Shown here: in pieces, positions 5,834-9,620 of the stretch
How the letters are laid out: each line of letters begins with the position of its first letter
Position numbering within the stretch: position 1 is the stretch's first letter
Position numbers and translations under genes: made by a program
Source: Desulfobacterales bacterium
Lineage (GTDB): Bacteria > Desulfobacterota > DSM-4660 > Desulfatiglandales > B25-G16
Direction of reading: 5' to 3'
Assembly (NCBI GenBank): GCA_013375385.1
Contig: JABXJY010000083.1
Location: 1 to 9,620 of the forward strand
DNA length: 9,620 bases
Notes under the pieces: model-generated
Database searches by the model: none
Told to the model about the DNA's origin: nothing
The model's input: only the letters and a program-made list of their open reading frames with translations

Positions 5834-7300
5834 ATGAGAACCAAAGAACAGTGGCTTGAAGGTATTAGAAAGATGAAGAGGAACCTCTATATCGCCGGGG
5901 AAAAGGTCGGCCGTGACGACGAGCGTTTAATACCCACCACTAATGTCATGGGAACAACTTTCGAGTACGCTTCTAAGCCTGAATACGAAGACCTGGTGAC
6001 AGCAACCTCTCACCTCACCGGGGAGAAAATCAATAGATTCTGTCACATTCACCAAAACACGGATGATCTTCACAAGAAACAGGACATGACACGTATGCTG
6101 TGCCAGGTCGTCGGCGGGTGCATCCAGAGGTGTATGGGCATTGACGCATCAAATGCTATTTACACGGTATCCTATGAAGCAGACAAGGAAAATAACGGGG
6201 CAACCGCGTATCACGAGAACTTCAAAAGGTGGCTGGAGCGTTTTCAAAGTGAAGACCTGGTTGGATGTTGTGCGCAAACGGATGTAAAAGGTGACAGAAT
6301 GAAACGACCCAGTGAGCAACCCGATCCAGACTCCTATGTTCATGTGGTTGAACGAAAAAGTGATGGGATTGTGGTGCGGGGCTGTAAGCTGCATATCTCC
6401 GAATCAGCTGTTGCAGATGAAATACTGGTTGTACCCACCCGAGCGCTACGTGAGGCCGATAAGGACTATGCGGTTTCTTTCGCAGTACCGGGTGACTGGG
6501 ACGGTGTAAAGCAGTTGCTAACGATTCATAACTATCGTGACCGGGAATATTTTCCAAAGGGATTCAGTGCTGGCAGTTGTGATTCCTATGTTGTCTTTGA
6601 TGATGTCTTCGTCCCCTGGGAAAGGGTTTTTCTCTGCGGAGAATATAAACATGGAGGAATCGTGGCACTGCTGTTCGCCCTTTTTCACCGTCACAGTTAT
6701 TCCGGATGCAAACCAGCTTTAGGTGATATTCTGCTCGGCACCTGTGCTCTTGCAGCAGATGCTAACGGTATTGCAAAGGCGAAGCATGTCACGGATAAGT
6801 TTGCAGAGATAATTACGGTCAGTGAGCTGGGTTACGCAGCAGGGTTCACTGCATCAGAACTGGGGAAGCCAGAACTCTATGTCCCTGGTGTTGGTGTGAA
6901 ACCGTATGGGCCAGGCAACTATATCCCAAATTCCATCTTTTGTAACGTTGGTCGTTGCTTGACTGGGGAGGCTGTCTACCACGAAATGGAGATCTTGGCG
7001 GACATTTCCGGAGGGATGCCGGCCACATTCCCGTACGAAGGTGAATTTGTCAATCCGGAGGTTAAGGAATTCGCCAAAAAATACACGACGAGAAGTTCTA
7101 CCATGTCACCGGAAAACCAGGCCCAATTGTGGCGACATATTGGTGACGTTGCTTGCTCTGCTAAGGGAGGAATTTCCTGTTTTGGGGCCCTACACGGTGG
7201 TGGGTCGCCACGAATGGAGAAGATAGCCATCACCTCTCAGTATGATATCGATTCTCGTAGGGAAATAGTAAGAAAAATAGCAGGCATGAACAAAGAATAA
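5834..7300 (+). CDS. abfD: 4-hydroxybutyryl-CoA dehydratase / vinylacetyl-CoA isomerase-like enzyme
   Basis: This protein of 488 residues has the length of clostridial AbfD (about 490), an FAD and 4Fe-4S enzyme that dehydrates 4-hydroxybutyryl-CoA to crotonyl-CoA by a ketyl radical mechanism. The ligands reported for AbfD (Cys99, Cys103, His292, Cys299) are matched by Cys96 and Cys100 in GGCIQRCMG and by His285 and Cys292 in FHRHSYSGCK, with identical spacing within each pair. Tyr289 and Lys293 match AbfD Tyr296 and Lys300. Flavin-region motifs HQNTDDLHKK (73-82) and FDDVFVPWERVF (255-266) are present. The cluster ligands separate it from plain HpaB-type flavin monooxygenases. I could not confirm the counterpart of AbfD Glu257 or Glu455, so the true substrate may be a related 4-hydroxyacyl-CoA. 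The start ATG 5834 follows AGGAGGGAG. Being oxygen-sensitive, it implies an anaerobic host. Confidence 0.9.
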   Translation: MRTKEQWLEGIRKMKRNLYIAGEKVGRDDERLIPTTNVMGTTFEYASKPEYEDLVTATSHLTGEKINRFCHIHQNTDDLHKKQDMTRMLCQVVGGCIQRCMGIDASNAIYTVSYEADKENNGATAYHENFKRWLERFQSEDLVGCCAQTDVKGDRMKRPSEQPDPDSYVHVVERKSDGIVVRGCKLHISESAVADEILVVPTRALREADKDYAVSFAVPGDWDGVKQLLTIHNYRDREYFPKGFSAGSCDSYVVFDDVFVPWERVFLCGEYKHGGIVALLFALFHRHSYSGCKPALGDILLGTCALAADANGIAKAKHVTDKFAEIITVSELGYAAGFTASELGKPELYVPGVGVKPYGPGNYIPNSIFCNVGRCLTGEAVYHEMEILADISGGMPATFPYEGEFVNPEVKEFAKKYTTRSSTMSPENQAQLWRHIGDVACSAKGGISCFGALHGGGSPRMEKIAITSQYDIDSRREIVRKIAGMNKE

Positions 7301-7327
7301 TTTGAGATTGTAACTTTTAAGATTACC

Positions 7328-7361
7328 TTGACTTTCCTCTTTGTATCTGTTTTGATACGAT
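7328..7361 (+). promoter_or_regulatory. Candidate promoter and dyad upstream of the binding-protein gene
   Basis: TTGACT (7328-7333) is a 5/6 match to a sigma-70 -35 box, and TTTGAT (7351-7356) lies 17 bases on as a 4/6 -10 box. A perfect inverted repeat, GTATC (7343-7347), 6 bases, GATAC (7354-7358), overlaps the -10 region, where a bound repressor would block polymerase. The site is 60-90 bases before the livK start. A separate promoter would let the binding protein be made in excess over the enzymes. The assignment rests on motifs only. Confidence 0.4.
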
Positions 7362-7420
7362 GAAATTTTATGGCCTTATACTTTTTAATGTGGCTCTTAA
7401 AGCACGAAAGGAGGAGGACA

Positions 7421-8572
7421 ATGAAACGTAATCTAGGATTGGCGATAGTAGTGGGGATCTTCCTGTTTGCTTTTTCTGCCATGGGCTATGGGGAGACAGT
7501 CTTTATCGGTTATACAGGCCCCTTGAGTGGCGGAGCAGCAAAGTATGGCAACAACTGCCTGACTGGGCTGAAGATGGCCGCAGAGGACATCAACGCTGCC
7601 GGTGGGGTCAAGGCTGCCGGGAAATCTTATCAATTCAAGATTGTATCCTTCGATGACCGGTATAAGCCCGCCGATACCGTGGCAAATGCTCGCAGGATGA
7701 TCGTTCGGAACAAGCCCCCGGTCATTTTCTGCCCCCACAGCGGAGGCATACTGGGGATGATGAAGTTCAACGAAAAAGAAGGTTTTCTCATCGGGGGATA
7801 TACCACGTACCCCGCGATCGTTAAACTGGGAAACAAGCTGATCTTCCGTATGCCACCAGCCATGGAGATGTATATCAAAGGCTTTAGCAAGAAGGCCATG
7901 GCCCATGGATGGAAAAAAGCGGCCATGATTCTGGGGACTCACACCTACGCAAAAACATGGGGAGAGTTGTTCATCGAGCATTGGAAGAAGATAGGTGGTG
8001 AAATCACGATCGATGCACCGACTAATTACAGGACTACTACCGACTTCTATCCTTATCTGACAAAGGCCCTTGCCACTAAACCGGATGTGATCCTCATTGG
8101 AGGTCCCTCGGAACCGACGGCCATCCTCGTCAAACAAGCCCGGGAACTCGGATTTAAAGGAGGGTTCATCCTGATAGAGCAGGCCAAGCTCGATGAGATG
8201 GCCAAGGTGGCTACCATGGAACAACTGGAAGGTTGTATCGGAGCCACTCCTTTCAAATGGCGCCCCCTTCCGATGGCCAAGGAATTTGACAAAATGTATA
8301 AGAAAAAGTTTGGGGCTGATGCCATCTCTACCTTTGAAGCTGCCTGTAACTACGAGGTCCTTCACGTTGTAGCCCGAGCCATGGAAAAAGCAGGAACGGT
8401 CACCGACACCCCGAAGATACGAGCGGCCCTGAAAGATGTGTTGCCTGTGAAACAGGCTATGACCATGAGGAACGGTATCGCAGATGACGGTTCGTTGCTG
8501 GGACCCACGTGGGGCACTGAGGTGATCAACGGGAAATTCGCTCCCCCCTTCGAGCTAAAATGGGAGCGATAA
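7421..8572 (+). CDS. Periplasmic substrate-binding protein of a branched-chain amino acid-type ABC importer (LivK-like)
   Basis: The product has 383 residues and starts at ATG 7421 after a strong GGAGGAGG (7410-7417). An upstream in-frame ATG at 7370 is rejected because it lacks a ribosome-binding site and would bury the signal peptide. The signal peptide is MKRN followed by a hydrophobic core (about 5-19), with probable cleavage near residues 22-24. The mature protein has the Peripla_BP_6 (type I binding fold) start TVFIGYTGPLSGGAAKYG and the downstream segments GLKMAAEDINAAGG and SFDDRYKPADTVANARRMI. It captures a solute in the periplasm and delivers it to the LivH/LivM permease encoded next. 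This family also binds aromatic and aliphatic carboxylates and amides, so the ligand here need not be an amino acid. The neighbouring CoA ligase suggests an organic acid. A long antisense frame over this gene is a shadow. Confidence 0.92.
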   Translation: MKRNLGLAIVVGIFLFAFSAMGYGETVFIGYTGPLSGGAAKYGNNCLTGLKMAAEDINAAGGVKAAGKSYQFKIVSFDDRYKPADTVANARRMIVRNKPPVIFCPHSGGILGMMKFNEKEGFLIGGYTTYPAIVKLGNKLIFRMPPAMEMYIKGFSKKAMAHGWKKAAMILGTHTYAKTWGELFIEHWKKIGGEITIDAPTNYRTTTDFYPYLTKALATKPDVILIGGPSEPTAILVKQARELGFKGGFILIEQAKLDEMAKVATMEQLEGCIGATPFKWRPLPMAKEFDKMYKKKFGADAISTFEAACNYEVLHVVARAMEKAGTVTDTPKIRAALKDVLPVKQAMTMRNGIADDGSLLGPTWGTEVINGKFAPPFELKWER

Positions 8573-8603
8573 AACATATCTCGAAGAATTAGAGGCGTAC
8601 GCT

Positions 8604-8609
8604 TATAAT
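8604..8609 (+). promoter_or_regulatory. Consensus -10 box TATAAT between livK and livH
   Basis: The hexamer is a perfect sigma-70 -10 match. The -35 position 17 bases upstream (TCGAAG, 8581-8586) matches only three of six bases, so this would be a weak or activator-dependent promoter for the permease genes. It lies just upstream of the hairpin at 8619-8666, so a transcript starting here would include that hairpin. Confidence 0.3.
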
Positions 8610-8618
8610 TCACTTTCT

Positions 8619-8673
8619 TGAGCGATCGTTTCTACGACCTCAGAGTGAAGAAGAAATGATCGCTCATATTTTG
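8619..8673 (+). terminator. Terminator-like hairpin between livK and livH
   Basis: The arms at 8619-8633 and 8652-8666 form a 15-bp stem with one G-U pair (8628-8657). The outer 9 bp, TGAGCGATC with GATCGCTCA, are perfect. The loop is 18 bases, and TATTTTG (8667-8673) follows as a short T-rich tract. It is placed where binding-protein genes often carry a partial terminator or mRNA-stabilising hairpin that keeps binding protein above permease levels. That role is inferred from family knowledge. The T-tract is short, so partial rather than full termination is likely. Confidence 0.6.
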
Positions 8674-8697
8674 TGGCCTGGATAGCTGAGGAGCAGC

Positions 8698-9558
8698 ATG
8701 GCCCTCTTTTTTCAGCAGATACTCAACGGTATCATGTTGGGAAGTGTTTACTCTCTGGTAGCCCTCGGATTGACGCTGATATATGGCATCTTGGGGATTC
8801 CCAATTTTGCCCATGGTGCCCTGTATATGTTGGGGGCTTATATAGCCTTTTTATTAGTTTCCTCTGCCGGCGTCAACTTCTGGCTGGCAATGATCGTGGC
8901 CATGGTCGGCCTAGCCCTTGTTGGCATGCTCGTCGAGCGGCTCGTTTTCCGCCCTCTTATGGAAGCCCCTCACCTCAATTCCTTCATCGCGGCCATCGGC
9001 TTGATTTTCATAATCGAAAACGGTGCCCTCATCCTTTGGGGGCCTGATTTCAAGCGGTTCCCTCCCGTTTACGAGCAGCTCTATCACATTTTTGGGATTA
9101 CGATTACCCTGCAAAGGATCATCATTGTGCTCACGGCCGTCGGCTTGATCATACTCATGGAATTGTTCATCAAGAAGACCACCATAGGAGCCACCATAGA
9201 GGCCACCGCCCAGGATAGGGTTGGAACGCAGCTGGTTGGGATCAATGTGAATCGAGTGGATTTGATAACCTTCGCCTTGGGCACGGCGCTGGCTGCGGCG
9301 GCCGGGGCGCTCATCGGACCCATTCTCCTGGTCTACCCTTCAATGGGTGGGGCAGTCATACTTAAGGCCTTCGTCATCATCATCCTCGGCGGGATGGGGA
9401 GCATTCCCGGAGCGATCGTGGGGGGCTTCATCCTGGGATTGTTGGAGAGTATCGGCGGTGGATATATAACGACCGAGTACCACGAAGTCCTGGCCTTCGG
9501 CGTTCTGGTGGCGGTTCTGGCCATCAAACCAACGGGATTGTTTGGGAGGGCGCATTGA
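8698..9558 (+). CDS. livH: ABC importer permease, LivH type
   Basis: This integral inner-membrane permease of 286 residues starts at ATG 8698, with AGGAG at 8689-8693. It begins with LNGIMLGSVYSLVALGLTLIYGILGIPNFAHG, the standard LivH N-terminal signature (split here across residues 9-40), and has about eight hydrophobic helices. A cytoplasmic loop, EATAQDRVGTQLVGINV at about 164-180, corresponds to the coupling segment that contacts the ATPase subunits. The glycine-rich VIIILGGMGSIPGAIVGG near 226-243 is also typical. It would form a heterodimer with the LivM-type permease that follows and receive solute from the binding protein upstream. The ATPase genes (LivG, LivF) are expected beyond the window. 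The symbol reflects family membership, and the transported compound is unknown. Confidence 0.93.
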   Translation: MALFFQQILNGIMLGSVYSLVALGLTLIYGILGIPNFAHGALYMLGAYIAFLLVSSAGVNFWLAMIVAMVGLALVGMLVERLVFRPLMEAPHLNSFIAAIGLIFIIENGALILWGPDFKRFPPVYEQLYHIFGITITLQRIIIVLTAVGLIILMELFIKKTTIGATIEATAQDRVGTQLVGINVNRVDLITFALGTALAAAAGALIGPILLVYPSMGGAVILKAFVIIILGGMGSIPGAIVGGFILGLLESIGGGYITTEYHEVLAFGVLVAVLAIKPTGLFGRAH

Positions 9559-9620
9559 AATTGTCTGCCAAACTCCTAACCCGGCCAAGCCGGAACCAAA
9601 CAGGATGTAAAAAGTTGAAT
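9555..9620 (+). CDS. livM: N-terminus of a LivM-type ABC permease (partial)
   Basis: A TTG at 9555-9557 overlaps the livH stop as TTGA and follows GGGAGG (9544-9549) by 5 bases. From it a frame stays open for 22 codons to the end of the window, beginning MKLSAKLLTRPSRNQ. The basic, non-hydrophobic start fits the cytoplasmic N-terminus of LivM proteins, and livM normally follows livH directly. The overlapping stop and start suggest translational coupling. The other frames close quickly, for example ATG-TAA at 9603-9608. The identity rests mainly on gene order, because no diagnostic motif lies inside the window. A TTG in the same frame at 9561 is a second possible start. Confidence 0.6.
   Translation, partial: MKLSAKLLTRPSRNQTGCKKLN

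Noticed and set aside
7370..7420. Upstream in-frame ATG extending the binding protein by 17 residues
   Set aside because: It has no Shine-Dalgarno sequence, whereas ATG 7421 has a strong one and begins a normal signal peptide. The extension would place basic residues in front of the signal.
7433..8365. Minus-strand frame of 310 codons
   Set aside because: It lies entirely antisense to the well-supported LivK-type gene, has no start signal, and its translation shows no family resemblance. It is a codon-bias shadow.

Overview
The window looks like a piece of chromosome from a strictly anaerobic bacterium, most likely a Desulfobacterota (former Deltaproteobacteria) member of sediment or a syntrophic community. 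This is an inference from gene content: a membrane-anchored reductive dehalogenase, an oxygen-sensitive 4-hydroxybutyryl-CoA dehydratase-type enzyme, a beta-keto acid cleavage enzyme (BKACE), an AMP-forming acyl-CoA ligase and a branched-chain-amino-acid-type ABC importer. No rRNA, tRNA, CRISPR or insertion sequence was seen.

Left part (1-1140). The window opens with the last 29 codons of a gene whose C-terminus has the signature of an outer-membrane beta-barrel. A spacer follows, then a 53-residue small protein with a good ribosome-binding site (322-483), and then a 169-residue lipoprotein of unknown function (631-1140).

Middle (1185-3268). A reductive dehalogenase homologue (RdhA-like) carries three N-terminal membrane helices in place of a Tat signal, has both ferredoxin-type cysteine motifs, and has no rdhB, regulator or corrinoid riboswitch nearby. 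Convergent with it is the C-terminal third of an MFS transporter on the minus strand. Its N-terminal two thirds are missing, which marks a rearrangement junction. The 140 bases after it hold the candidate control region of the next operon.

Right part (3269-9620). Six genes lie head to tail on the plus strand: acyl-CoA ligase, BKACE (DUF849), 4-hydroxybutyryl-CoA dehydratase-like flavo-iron-sulfur enzyme, LivK-type binding protein, LivH-type permease, and the first codons of a LivM-type permease that starts on the livH stop codon. Gaps of 69-125 bases contain strong Shine-Dalgarno sequences, short inverted repeats that could be operators, and a 15-bp terminator-like hairpin between livK and livH.

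The simplest joint reading is a catabolic unit for an organic acid. The Liv transporter imports it, the ligase makes its CoA ester, the BKACE exchanges a beta-keto acid with acetyl-CoA to give acetoacetate and a shorter acyl-CoA, and the radical dehydratase removes water from a 4-hydroxyacyl-CoA to an enoyl-CoA that can enter beta-oxidation. The order of steps and the substrate are inference. No complete published pathway with this exact gene set came to mind.
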